A DNA stretch of 64,000 nt from Rhytidiadelphus loreus. Taxonomy: Eukaryota > Streptophyta > Bryopsida > Hypnales > Hylocomiaceae. The position numbers and the translations under genes are program-made. The notes under the pieces were generated by a model, which saw only the letters and a program-made list of their open reading frames with translations, made no database searches and had not been told where the DNA came from. The DNA lies in assembly GCA_947034895.1 (NCBI GenBank), contig OX344764.1, positions 45,365,348-45,429,347 on the forward strand, written 5' to 3'. Positions 1-11,400 of the stretch are shown piece after piece; the first letter of the stretch is position 1, and each line of letters starts with the position of its first letter.

Positions 1-156
1 GTGGTAATTTATCTCGATGATATACTCATCTTTTCAAAAAAATTGGAAGAACATCAAGCAGTAGTAAGAAAAGTGCTCCGACAGCTACAACATGGTCTTT
101 GTGCTAAAGCATCGAAATGTTAGTTTCATCGTAGTTCAGTCAAATTTCTAGGAATG

Positions 157-401
157 ATGGTCAATTTCATTAAAATGGCAGTATTCTACACGCCATTTTA
201 ATGGAATAGCTTCTACAAAAGAGAATAAGTGTTTCACGATAGGATCATACATGTGCCAATTTTATACCTAGCACATTCAAATCACTCCTAGTTCATGCAT
301 TTCCACTCCCCTCGGACAATCTTTCCATTGTTTTCATTCTTTCAATGGTTTCATATTGTGCCATTTTAATGGAATACCGCCATTTTAACAAAATTGACCA
401 T
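157..401 (+). mobile_element. 245-bp MITE, 4-bp-TSD family (copy 1), inside gypsy RT
   Basis: The ends are inverted repeats, starting ATGGTCAATTTCATTAAAAT and ending with the near complement ...AAATTGACCAT. It is flanked by the perfect 4-bp direct repeat AATG (153-156 and 402-405). Removing the element and one AATG rejoins the gypsy RT frame exactly (FLGM followed by IVSGNGF), which confirms both the boundaries and a 4-bp duplication. It has no coding capacity. The interior shares a unique sequence with the copies at 30336 and 52275. Confidence 0.9.
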
Positions 402-1739
402 AATGATTGTGTCAGGAAATGGATTTGAAATGTGCCCCGATAAAGTCCAAGCAATTCAAGAATGGCCCACCTCCAAGACAATGAAAGAGGTGAAAGCATT
501 TTTAGGCTTTGTAAATTTTTACCGCCGCTTTATTTGAGATTATTCAAAAATTGTTGTACCACTTACGGTGTTGACACGAAAAAATCAACAATTTGAGTGG
601 ACTCTTTCAACACAAGAAGCTTTTGAAGAACTCTTATCTCAATTTACAAAAGCTCCAATGTTATTACATCCTACCTTCAAGCAACTTTTCATTGTAGAAA
701 CGGATGCATCAGATACTGCAAATGGGGGCATCCTATCCCAACATGGGGAGGATGGGCATCTGCATCCCTGTGCTTATTGTAGCTCCAAGATGTCTTTGAC
801 AAAACAAAATACGACATTTATGATAAAGAATTATTAAGTATCATTTTAGCTTTCCAAGATTGGTGGGTTTACCTTTAGAGATTGCCGCACCAGGTTTGAG
901 TAATTTCCAACCATAAGAATCTTGAGCAATTTCTTACTACAAAGCAACTTAACCAAAGACAAGCCCAATGGTTTGAGTTACTATTAGCATTCAATTTTGT
1001 TATTCAACATAGACCTGGATAATTAAATGGACGGGCAGACATGCTCTCTAGACGGAGTAATATAGAAAAAGACTATGAAAGTAACTCAAGACCTTTACTA
1101 CAATTAGCCATGTTGGAAACATGTGAATCGGTATGGAATGACATAGAAATTATTCAACATATCAAAGTGGCAACCACTCAAGATAAAAACCTTGAGCCGA
1201 TGTTAGCATTTTTTATGAATGGTTTGAACCATGCCCCAACCAACATCCAAAGAAGATTCCAAGACTATAGTTTTCGTGACGGAATCCTTTATTTTTTGCA
1301 TACAATGGTAGTACCAGATAATGAAGAATTGCGACGCCAAATACTACGATCAAGACATGAATCACTAATCGTAGGACATTTAGGATGAGCAAAGACTTTA
1401 GATCTAGTAGCGAGAACATTTTATTGGCCATCTTTAAGGTGGTATGTCAAACGTTACGTCGATGGATACGATTTATGTCAACAATCCAAGTCAACACGAC
1501 ATAGTTGATATGGTCTTTTACAGCCAATTCCAACAATAGAGGCACAGTGGAAACGAGTGACAACGAATTTTATCATGAAATTGCCAAATAATGCGGGGTT
1601 CAACACCATTATGGTCGTAGTTGATAAGAACACAAAATTATCCCACATTATCCCAAAAAATGACACAATTGATTTGAAGGACACAACCACTTTATATCTC
1701 CACCTTGTTTGGAAGAACCACGGGACGCCAAACCATTAG

Positions 1740-2038
1740 AAGAGATATCGGGCCAGGGAAGGCCGTTTCAGGCCTGTTCCCCTGGCTGTGAACCAAATGA
1801 ACGCAGTCAGATAAAATAATAATTTTAAAAAAAAATTAAAAAAAATTAAAAATTAAAAATTAAAAATTAAAAATTAAAATTAAAATTAAAATTTTTATTT
1901 ATAAAAAAAATAATTAAATATTACAGTCTGATGTGGCCGAACTTCGTCCACATCAGACTGCACATGTGGTTGAGTTTCCTGCGTTAGAAAACTCAGGGAA
2001 CTCACGGCCATGTGAAGGAGTTGAATTTCCCCTAATGA
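1740..2038. mobile_element. Hairpin-rich insertion in gypsy integrase
   Basis: About 300 bases foreign to the integrase frame sit between HGTP (before 1735) and SMFVSKFMRQLC (after 2060). They hold three potential stem-loops: a GC-rich one at about 1752-1788, a nearly perfect one at 1924-1960 whose arms read CAGTCTGATGTGG and its complement, and a third at about 1962-2015. An A/T-only stretch of about 110 bases separates the first from the second. No clear target duplication or terminal inverted repeat was found, so the class is unknown. The second hairpin resembles one at about 16557-16590. Confidence 0.55.
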
Positions 2039-2757
2039 AGATAATTTTTTATCATGGTTCAATGTTTGTTTCCAAATTTATGCGACAATTATGCAATTTT
2101 TTTTTGTATTCATCCTGCTCCTACAATAGCTTTCCACCCACAAGCAGAAGGACAAACGAAGTGGGAAAAATAAAACTTTGGAGCAAATTCTACGAATGTT
2201 CATGATGAGACAACATGATGATTGGTCAAACCTTCCTATAGCCAAATTTACTTATAATAACTCTCTTCACTTGGCCATGTGTAGGGTTCTCACCATTTTA
2301 TGCCACTTATGGTTATTATCCGACCCTATCATTCACAACACCTAGTACAACTTCCATAGTTCCAGCTACTGAAGAAAGGATTTGTCACTTACAAGAAGTT
2401 TACGAGGAAATAAAGACTATGATAAAGATTGCGGGGGATCAAGCGAAGAGAAATTATGATTGACACGTTCAAGAACAACCTCATTTTAAAATTGGAGACA
2501 AGTTGCTACTTCGACATGATCATATTGTTACAACGGCACCTTCTAAAAAATTGGAGGCAAATTCTTAGGACCCTTTGCTATCATAGCTAAAATATCAGAT
2601 TTAGTATTTAGGCTAAAGCTACCCAAAACGCTCTGCATCTATGACGTGTTCCATGTATCACTTCTGGAGTCATATTGTCAAGATACTATATTAGGCTGCA
2701 AACAACGACTATCTCCACCAATTGTAACACTGGAAGAGGAGATGGGAGGTTCACAAT

Positions 2758-2890
2758 ATATTGGATTCTCGACTAAGCAGTCAAAGGCTGGGGAAGAAAT
2801 TGCAATATCTTGTTTCATGGGAAAGGTACGGGCCGGACCAATACTCTTGGAAACCGGTAGGAAATTTGAAAAACACTCTGATTGTGGTCA
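2758..2890 (+). other. Chromodomain of the gypsy relic (shifted frame)
   Basis: Reading from 2758 gives ILDSRL, then LQYLVSWERYGPDQYSW, then KPVGNLKN. This is the order of a retrotransposon chromodomain, including the aromatic and W residues that bind methylated histone H3 in the family. It lies in a different frame from the preceding SLLESY/LSPPIV segment, so a frameshift separates it from integrase. In active chromoviruses this domain steers integration to heterochromatin. Confidence 0.8.
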
Positions 2891-2940
2891 AAGAATTTCA
2901 CCATTGACATCCCAAAGCACCAAGACCACATTCTAAAATT

Positions 2941-2955
2941 TGGAAAGGGGGGTAA
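2941..2955 (+). promoter_or_regulatory. Polypurine tract of the gypsy element
   Basis: A purine run TGGAAAGGGGGG lies just before the LTR start TGTTACGAC. In LTR retrotransposons this tract primes plus-strand DNA synthesis. Its position right after pol and before the LTR supports both calls. Confidence 0.75.
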
Positions 2956-3267
2956 TGTTACGACTTAGTCATATCTCTAGATTGGATGACAATTCCCCTT
3001 GGAAAGGGAAGTTCATGGAAGGTGGTTACAAGCCCATGGTAGTTATGGCAGTTGGACTCCAACCTCCATCATCTCTATTAAAGCCTAGTGAGAGGGGCTT
3101 GTCTCTCACCTTGCATATTGCTAATATGAGAGAATGTCACAATTCCCGTTTTCATGGCTTTTCGCATGTTTTGTTGTAGAGTTATTCTTGTGATGATTTA
3201 GTGTACAATTGAGTTCCTTCCATGTATGAAAATAGGAACATGGGAGAGAAGGGTCCTTGCAGCTCTA

Positions 3268-6200
3268 TGTGGGCGCTTATTTACCCACCTTTGGTAAATC
3301 GGCGAACACAACCAGGTTCTAGTTCTATGATAGTGTCCTACTCTAATGGGTGTCTAAGCGTCAATCCATTGTGCCTTCCAAGCAATGGATCCTTTTTGCT
3401 AAGCTCCTAATCGTGACTCTCTAATCGTGGTTCTAATGACTCCTAAGTTGACTTTCCTGCTATATTATGTTTTTTGTGTTTCCTATTTCTAAATCCTACT
3501 CTAATGTCCTGAGGTAGGAGATTATCTCATGCCATTTCTAAAAATCTAAGACTCGCTCAATTTGGACCTTCTAATCACCTGCTATGGACGGATGAAGTTT
3601 TGACCACAAGGCTATCAAACTTCATCCATGGTTTTCTATGGGTTTCCAAATCTGGTTGGGGGTGAAATTTGGCCTACGGGCCTGACTCCCTATTTTCTAT
3701 CTAAATTCTAAGCCCCAACTTAGGTGGACGAATACTTCCAAGTTTCATCCATCTCGGGCTCTAAACTTCATCCATCGATATCTTGGGCATCCTACCTCCG
3801 ATTCCTACGTGTCTTATGTTTTTGGAAACCCCTCAAAGCCTACTCTAAGATTTCCTAATCAAATCTGACCTGACTTGGACTCTAATGGTACCTAGCTCTC
3901 GGCCTAGTTGAGACTTTTACCCCTAGTGGGCCAATGACTCGGGGGGAGGTTAGGTTCTTACCCCGGCATGGTGTTCCGTGAGGAGGGCGGTCAATTCACC
4001 TTCTTCCACCATGGTAATTTGCGGTTTGTAGGCCACGTATTTGGTTGGCCCCGACGTATTTGTAATTTCAAAAGACTAACACTTCTTTCCGTGCATGCCA
4101 CTCCTTTCTTCTTTCTCCTTCTCCTCAACCCGCGTGCCCCATTGATGGAAGCGGGTGGGTTGGACACCTACCTACTTAGAAGGTCAAACTACGTCCTAAC
4201 TACCACTTACGCGTCATCTTATCCTAATGCGGAAGGAATCTAAAAGTCAAAATATGGCCTAACTACCTCTTACGCCCGTCTCACCCTAATGGTGGGATGG
4301 ATTTCCCTTCTACCCTATCGGTGGTATCCTATTCCTATTTAAGCTTCCTCCCCACTTCTCCCATGGCACTTGGAGGTGGTGATGTGTGGGTTGGGAGGGG
4401 AGAGTTAGTGAGGTGAGATGGAAACGTCTCCTTGTCTTCCGGGCTATACCTTTTTAGTGTGGGTGGCGGATCTCCTCCCTTCCTATGGCTTCTATTCTAT
4501 CCACTCGCTAGTTCCCCCCTAGTTTCCCATGCTATTCTACTTTGCTATTTCGTTCCTAGTCTCTTATGCTATCCTACTTTCTAGTTTGTTCCCCTAGTTT
4601 CCTTTGCTATCCTACTTTGCTAATTCTATTTCTTCCCCCTCCCCTTTTTTAGTTTCCTAATATAGTTTAGCTAAAGGAAAAAAACCAAAAAAATAAACTA
4701 ATCGAGGGCCAAGGCTGGGCGGTGGCCGCCCTGGCTGGGCTCGCTGCCTGCTGGGGGCCTCTGGCTGGCTCGCAGCCTGCTTGGGGGCCTCTGGTGGGCT
4801 CGCAGCCTGTTGGGGGGTCTCCTAGCTGGGCTTGCTGCCGTTGGGGGGCCGCCTGCTGGAGGCCGCTCTTGGCTGCTGGTCAGGGGCCGCTCCTGGCTGG
4901 GCCGTTGCCTAGCTGGGTGGGCTGTCTAGCTAGCGGGCTGCTTGGCTCGGCGGGCTGCCCGGCTGGGTGGTTTTTAACGAAAATGAACTGATTAATGGGG
5001 CATTCCCCCCCCCTCCTCTGGCTGGGTGGTTCGGTTATAGGCCCTAATGGTATCCAAAGGGTTAGAATTACCCTAGCGAACTGGTCGAGGCGGTACTTGA
5101 CAATAATCGTGACCCTATAAGACGTAATTTTGGACACTAAACTTTGGTTTGTCTCCAACACGTTTTGGAGACTAAACTTTGGCACTGACTAGACGATAAG
5201 TCCAAAGCTCCGCCCTTGATTTTGGTTTAATACCAAATCTAGGACTTGGCCCTACTTTGGAGGTTCAAAGCTTCGCCGTCTGACACTCTTTTAACACACC
5301 ATCTAGGACTTGGGACCACTAGGAAAGGTAGAGTTTTGTTTCCCGAAGGTAACTACCCCACTCGTTTTCAAATACGAACATAAGGACTCGACTCAAATGC
5401 AAAGGTAATAGACTTGGTTAGTAACGAAATACGGAAAGAGACGTGGTTAGTAAAGGAAGTTTAGTGCAACATAAATAACACAACATGAACTGAAAGCCCC
5501 CCAAAGCGGCATCGCCAAGGTACGGTGGAGGGTGGTTCCAGGGTTAGTACAAGACACGGACGAAGGACACTCAACCCGACTTTAAACGGTAAGAAAACTT
5601 AAAACAAACCCACACAAGAGTTACAAGACAAGAAAGAAGGGCCCCCCACGGACCTTCAACACTAAAATTGCAACAATAAAGAGGAGCAAAGTGCTCCAAA
5701 AACACCGTAGGAAGTTTTGGCCAAAAGTTGCCAAAACCAAGAGAGGTTGGACCCACAGACCCAAAACAAGTATTGGGGGTGTTTTGGGAGAGAGAAGGGC
5801 CCCCTTTTATAGGTTTCCAAGGGCCCACTCCCCCCCTCGACGAGTAACCTCATCCATCCGGATTTTCATCTAAATTTGAGATTTTCACCTAATTTTGGGT
5901 TTTACGCTGGCCCTAACTTCTAACTTTTGGAGTTTAGCTCGGAATTGCAAACGGATTGCGCCAATGGCTTCAGAATGTCATTTTTAGCCTTAAGGACCCC
6001 CTCTCCCTATTTCTATCACAAAAAAACCATCGGAAACTAGTGCTAATTGGGGCCAATTAAAAGGGTAAAAACCTAACTTTTGGGGTTTACCTCTTTTGGC
6101 CTGGGTAACTAGCTAGGGTTGTTGGGGAGGCTCTAGGGAGTAAGAAAAGACTCCTTGATGTCTTTGTTCCGACTTCGTACGCTCCCGGGACGCCGGTCAA

Positions 6201-7071
6201 CCCCGCAAAGATCCTGTCGTAATTATTAATTGGGGGAATGTTGTCAGTTTCGGCTGCTTCCCGCTATTGGAACACCATGAAATTTGTTGGGACATGTTAT
6301 TAACATAAAATATGCTAGCTTAATTTTTAGTGAGATTTTACCGTGGCCTGGGTATTTTCTATGAATTTCCCGTCGTGGCCTTTGGTAGTTGACTGCTCGG
6401 AAAAAGATCCTTCGGAGATCAGAAAAAACCGAGACTTTTTGGGGAACCTCTCATGGAGTTCCCCAAGCCACGTGCCAAGTCTTGGGCTAATCTAGCACAC
6501 AGTCGGTGGCGAGGTGAAAACTGACTTTGGTTGAATCACCGGCAGTCAGGGAATCTTTCACACGTGAGGGAATCTTGGCGAATGGATTTCGCCGTGGATA
6601 CCCCGACATGTTCCAGATCCAAGAACACTATCCGGCGGCCGTGGATTTCTTCATGCGGCCTGTCTGGGACAAGTAACACCTGCAGGCTAACAATTTGGAT
6701 TCCTAATGTTTCGTCGGTGGAATGGGAAAACTAGAACCTATCTTTGGAGATTTACGTGGGGACCTCCCTACCTCTCCTAAGACCAATTTAGCCTATCATA
6801 GTCACATGCAATGGATTTGGGCTATTTTGGGTAAGTTCCCAGTAGCCCTATTGTTTTCCACTATTTACGGGTTCTAACCTATATACAAGTGGGTTTTATA
6901 GGTAATCTATGGATAAAAAGTTATTTATGACCAAATGCTATACTGGTATGTGACATACCTATTTTGGTTCTACACTCTTTTGGGGGCTTTTTGTAGTACT
7001 TTATGCCGTAATTTGTAATAAACTAAAAAAAAGAAAACAATAAGTCCCAAGTGACGAATTTGGGGCTCACA
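3268..7071. mobile_element. Element A: 3.8-kb solo-LTR-like element
   Basis: It starts TGTGGGCGCTTATTTACC and ends GGGGCTCACA, giving the TG...CA ends of LTR elements. It is flanked by a perfect 5-bp duplication CTCTA (3263-3267 and 7072-7076). It has the same ends as element B at 56731-60639, and the right part (about 5780-7071) is closely similar to 59340-60639. The left part matches only in patches. No long open frame or retroviral domain is visible and the two ends are not direct repeats of each other, so I read it as one very long LTR left after LTR-LTR recombination. A non-autonomous element with very short LTRs is the alternative. Confidence 0.75.
4700..4975. repeat. GC-rich degenerate minisatellite in element A
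   Basis: Irregular tandem copies of units like GGCTGGGC, CTGCTGGGGG and GCTCGCAGCCTG make a sharp GC island inside otherwise AT-rich DNA. Element B has a GC-rich patch at the corresponding place (about 58400-58560) with different units. A frame is open through it only because of its repetitive composition. Confidence 0.7.
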
Positions 7072-7079
7072 CTCTAACA

Positions 7080-7500
7080 ATGGTGATTCGGAGTGGAGTC
7101 TAGAGTAAGAAGAAAGGAGCATCGACACGAAATCACATGGCCGGTTCAAGTTCTAACAAAACATGTATTTGGTGAGTATAGCTCTCGCTTATCTAACTAA
7201 AACACTAATGAAGTTGATATCCATGCTTGTGCATGAATATTTGTATTGGAAACATTTACAAAACCTAGTTTGAAATTGAAAAAGATAAAGAAGCCTATCA
7301 ATAAGTATTTGAGCATTTAGACGCAGTTGTAGTTCAATTTAGAATAAGCTTAGAAGAGATTAATTGTTTTTGTTCTAATTTAGATTGGCAATTTATGTTG
7401 AGTATTGTGGTGTACAACAATGAAATTCAAAGATTACCCTAGGAGCAACCACCTACAAGTACAACTAAAATTTGCTTTGAAAACAACTTTTTGGATATAG
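7080..7500. other. No gene seen
   Basis: AT-rich sequence between the gypsy LTR end and the Harbinger relic. A short ATG-led stretch at 7139 (MAGSSSNKTC) runs into GTGAGT, which could be a decayed first exon of the Harbinger element, but support is weak. Confidence 0.4.
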
Positions 7501-8027
7501 CATACATTTTCTGGATTACTTGGAGCCAACAATGACATTAATGTTTTATATCGAAGTCCTTTAGTAGCAAACTTTTTAAGGAGAGAATCCCAAGGTATGA
7601 GTTTTGAAGTTAATGGTGATCAATACACACATTACTATCTACTAATAGATGGTATCATCTTTGTTTAAACCATTTGTGATCCCCAAGGAGAAAAACGATA
7701 GCACTATGGTAAAGATGTGAAGCATTGCTTTGGTGTTCTACAATCAAAATGGACTATAATTCAAAAATTCAAGTTCACAATGGGATCTATATAGCATAAA
7801 AGATATTTTAATGGCATGTATAATTGTGCATAACATGATAATTGAAGATGAAAGAGATCAAGACTTGGAGCCTATTAATCCACTTATTGACATGCAACCA
7901 TTAAGATGTGGATTAAGATTTTAAGATTTTTTTATGTGAAACTGAATCAATTCACAATCAAAATACACTCTACACATTTAGAAATGACTTCACTGAACAT
8001 CTGTGGGCATTGAAAGGAAGGTCTTAG
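7501..8027 (+). pseudogene. PIF/Harbinger transposase relic
   Basis: Frame pieces match the DDE domain of PIF/Harbinger transposases. From 7501 reads HTFSGLLGANNDINVLYRSP, carrying the conserved ND of the second catalytic Asp region. VNGDQY then LLIDGII follow at about 7608-7660. DPQGEKR then GKDVKHCFGVLQSKW follow at about 7680-7755. After a frameshift come MACIIVHNMIIEDERD (7812-7860) and, near 7980, FRNDFTEHLWALKG, the usual C-terminal end. In-frame stops and at least one frameshift show it is dead. Terminal repeats and a 3-bp target duplication were not found, so the element limits are unknown. Confidence 0.85.
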
Positions 8028-8312
8028 TACTTAAGGTCCATATTGATAACATTAGTTTATATTTTGGAGGCACATTAAATGATAATTAAATTGTTAGAGG
8101 TATATGTCATAATAATGCTTAGATAGAGTTGCATTGCAATCATCTTAGTAATTTATTGAATATAAATATAGAATTTTGGATATGGATTTTTTTGTAAGAT
8201 TATAATAAAAAAAATATGAATATTGTTATTTTCTACAATATTTGTAAACAATAGTGAGTATAATGATTACTTGATGGAGATTTGATTCCAAGATGAAATT
8301 GTTTTCTTGATG

Positions 8313-8359
8313 TTGTGAAATTTTCCTTTAATCCAAATTTCACAACAACATCAAGAACG
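8313..8359. repeat. Short hairpin
   Basis: CTTGATGTTGTGAAATT and its near complement ATTTCACAACAACATCAAG face each other over a loop of about 11 bases. One arm has a 3-base bulge. It lies between the Harbinger relic and the piggyBac element, and its role is unknown. Confidence 0.6.
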
Positions 8360-8484
8360 TTGAGGATGAAAAAAAATTGATGGATGATTTAATCGTTCAT
8401 TGCAGAGTCAAAAAATGCACCTATTGGTCCAATAGTAAGAGCTTTTTGGTGACTACCTTGGTCATAAGGGGTTGCATCTTTTAA

Positions 8485-11400
8485 CCCTAGGCCGCCCAAG
8501 TGGACGTATTGTGTCCACTAGCAATTGGAAAAAGTGGAAGCGTCGCTCACAGTGAATTGGAGTCGCGTGGATCCATTTAGGGTTAGCATGATGATTGAAT
8601 GTGGGACTTGATCGCGGTGTTGCTATAGAAACCTCGACATGTATGCAAGCGAATTGGAGGGCAAATTCCTCAGCAATCAAACGGCGGACTTGGTAGTTGG
8701 CTTGAATGTCCAGATAATGACCGGCGCGAGCCGGTGGAAGGCCGTTGGCATTGGATCCACCGGGCGTTCCGGGAGACACTGAGCTCAGGACGGAGTTCTC
8801 ACGATTGGTACTGGAAGGGAGACAACGACCATCGAATTGCACCGGGCGATTCTGAAGGACATTGGGGCATCATGCTAGCGTGGATTTCTTGTTTGGGGAA
8901 AGATGCTTTTGTACAAGATTACAAGAGTATGAGGAGAGAGAGTGGGGTGCGGCGGAAACTTCATCATTTTTGTGATTGTGAGCTAAAGGCGGCTTTGGAG
9001 GTCTTGCAAGTGGGGGCAAGCACGTCGGCGCACTCCTTCCACTCACTCCCCCCTTGACGCGACATCAAGGCGCTTGGTTGGATTTGGGGCTTCAAAATGA
9101 CGACGGCGTTGTGGTATGGGCGTGCCACGAAGGAGGAAGTGTTTGCAGTACATGACAAGCTATTCCATTGGGCGTTGGAGCGGGGTGCAAGCAAGGCAAC
9201 GGCGCTGAAAGTGGTGAATTGCCTGCAAGAAGATTTCTTGTTGTCACTGCCACAACCTAAGCAGAATCATCATTGGTGTCGTGAGGCCGGGACACGCAAT
9301 TGGCAATACTTGTGCCGTAGACAAATTGGGAGGTTGTGGGTTGGATTGAACAATACCCAGAGGGTGATGAGTGAGGGATTCCAACTTTTTTGAACGGGTT
9401 TTTCCGCACCAAACATTGGCCGACTTGGCTTGATCATGAAGAAGGAGGCGAGGGCAAAAGCAGCCATGGATCTAGCCGCCCGACCACCTCAACAACGGGG
9501 TCGAATCCGTCGAGCACTGATTGCAGCGAGGAGCGCGTCACAGGGGGGGAGTCCTGTCATCCACGAAGTAATAACACAGGCGGATCCAATTGGCAGCTAG
9601 GGGCTGAGGCCAACTAATGGCCTTGACCACTTACAAAATGGTGCAAGGCGACATGTCCGAGCACGAGGTGGATGAGGGAGGCAAGCTAGTAATCATGGGG
9701 GAAACAATTTAGATGGGGGGAAGTAGGTAGACAAAATGAACATTCTGAGGTTGGATTCGCAAATGTGGGCATTGATAGCAGTTTAGGGTTATCTGAATTG
9801 GGTTTGCAAAATGGAGGAGCTCCAAATGTAGAAGGTGGATGCAGGGCTCTCAAAATTGGGGAAGGTAGCATGTTGGTAGGGAGTCAAGGTCAAGGGAAGC
9901 GGGGTAATTCTAAGGCACAACGTTAGCCCAGAGGATGGGTACCGCGAGAAATAGTACCAAATCTAACATCGCCTCCTATTTTGCGTTCGTCGGGGGTGGA
10001 GCGGCCGACAGCAAGAAAATGCACGACATGTGGAGTGATGCATTTGACATCAGATGGTGACAATGCGTGTCTGCTCTGGGAACAATACTATTCCCGATCG
10101 CTGTCACAATCACCATCATCTGGACATGGTCACCGACAGCAGCGTCCAAGGGGGGGTGGATCATCTGTCCGAAACTTTGGCGACCATAGTGAAGGCACAG
10201 CACATACAAGCATCCAAGTCTCATCACTAGGGATCACTAGGGGGTCAAGAATTCAACCACCACGGTCAGTTGAAGTTCTCCCTAAGCGCGGCATCAATCT
10301 CCAAAGTGTGTTTGAAGACGTCGTTGGTGTTGGGGAGTTTGAGGGAGATGTGACAGACCTTGGTGTAAATCCGACACCTCTTGCCCCGTTGACATGGGAA
10401 GGTCTGACGCTAGACTGGCATCCGCAATTGGTCGCCACGGTCACTGCCGAATTCACAAACCTAGCGACAGAGGGGGGCGTGACACCAACAAGCGGAGGAA
10501 TAAGCACCATCGCGGAGCTGCAGACTGAAAATGCGTTGGTAGCAGTTGAATTTGAAGAGATGGAGTTTGGCATCGGGCAAGGGGACGAGTACATCACCCC
10601 ACCAAGGCACGACACGGAACGAGCCCACGACGGCCTTCTTGAGGGAAGTACTGGTTGGACGACTGATTCACGTAACAGTGCTTGGATGCCGGACTTTGCA
10701 GACTACACAAGTAATCATTCTTCTAATGACGAAAATTTCGACTGGCTTTTGCTTGAGACAGAAGACTCAGATGTATCAGATACGCCGTTAGACGTCGACA
10801 ATTACCGAGAGTATACTTTTGTTGATCCCGTCCAACGTGCGGCAATAGATAGAATTTGCTTCCTCTACAGGGATTCAAAGTGGGACCAAAGCCGACCAAT
10901 GCTCATTGGTGACCAAGCCAACTTCTTGGGCCCATTTCCTGGATCCACGCAGCGGTTTACTCGAAATAAGCCGACTGCTCGCTCATTTTTTGACTCATGG
11001 TTCCATGACACTTGTATCGATCGGATTGTCTTCGAGACGAACGCCTACGCCCTGCAATAGTGCACGAATGTCACTAATCCAAGACGCAGAGGTAGACCAG
11101 CAGGGTCAAACGGGGGCCCTCGTTGGATTCCTACAACTAGATCGGAGATGAGAGCTTTTTTTGGGGTCACTATCCTGATGGGCCTGAAGACCTCGCCTTC
11201 TGTCCGGGACTACTGGCGAGAAGACATCTTTTGGAGGTGTGGCGTAATCCCTTCAGTATTCAGCTGAGATCGTTTTGAGTCTTTGCTTCGCTACATTCAT
11301 TGTGTGGATAATTCCACTGCGTGCCGTGACAAGGAGGATCCCATGTATGACAAACTGTTCAAAGTCCGTTGGTTGCTTGAGCACTTTGTAGCAAGGTCAC

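Larger units (their letters stand above)
1..2939 (+). pseudogene. Ty3-gypsy chromovirus pol, decayed 3' part (RT to chromodomain)
   Basis: Remnant of a retrotransposon polyprotein that enters the window inside reverse transcriptase. Seen in order: the RT active-site motif YLDDILIFSK at about 10-40; the RT end motif FYRRF at about 520-535; an RNase H stretch at 568-835 with FIVETDASD; an integrase zinc-finger region at about 1360-1490, where one expected Cys reads Tyr; the integrase core at about 1555-1730 and again after 2039; and a chromodomain near the end. Several stops and frameshifts break the frame, so it cannot make protein. Two inserts split it, a MITE at 157-401 and a hairpin-rich insert at about 1740-2038. 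A polypurine tract and 3' LTR follow. A chromodomain places it in the chromovirus branch of Ty3-gypsy. The 5' LTR, gag and protease lie outside the window. Confidence 0.9.
2956..7079 (+). repeat. Gypsy 3' LTR, split by element A
   Basis: The LTR starts TGTTACGAC at 2956 and ends CTCTAACA at 7079, giving matched TGTTA/TAACA ends. It is cut at 3267 by element A (3268-7071), which duplicated CTCTA. Only the last three bases of the LTR (7077-7079) lie beyond the duplication. Without the insert the LTR is about 315 bp. No second LTR is in the window, so identity between LTRs cannot be measured. Confidence 0.7.

Noticed and set aside
4722..4991. Long Gly/Ala/Leu-rich frame in element A
   Set aside because: It is open only because the GC-rich minisatellite lacks stop codons; no domain, and element B has unrelated sequence there.
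7081..7100. Sequence after the gypsy LTR as a primer-binding site, implying a second element
   Set aside because: It does not match the usual initiator-Met site TGGTATCAGAGC and no gag follows.
8462..8842. Minus-strand frame at the left piggyBac end
   Set aside because: Overlaps the inverted terminal end and the likely antisense of the transposase 5' part; no domain.
10253..10615. Minus-strand frame inside the transposase
   Set aside because: Shadow of the GC-rich plus-strand transposase frame.
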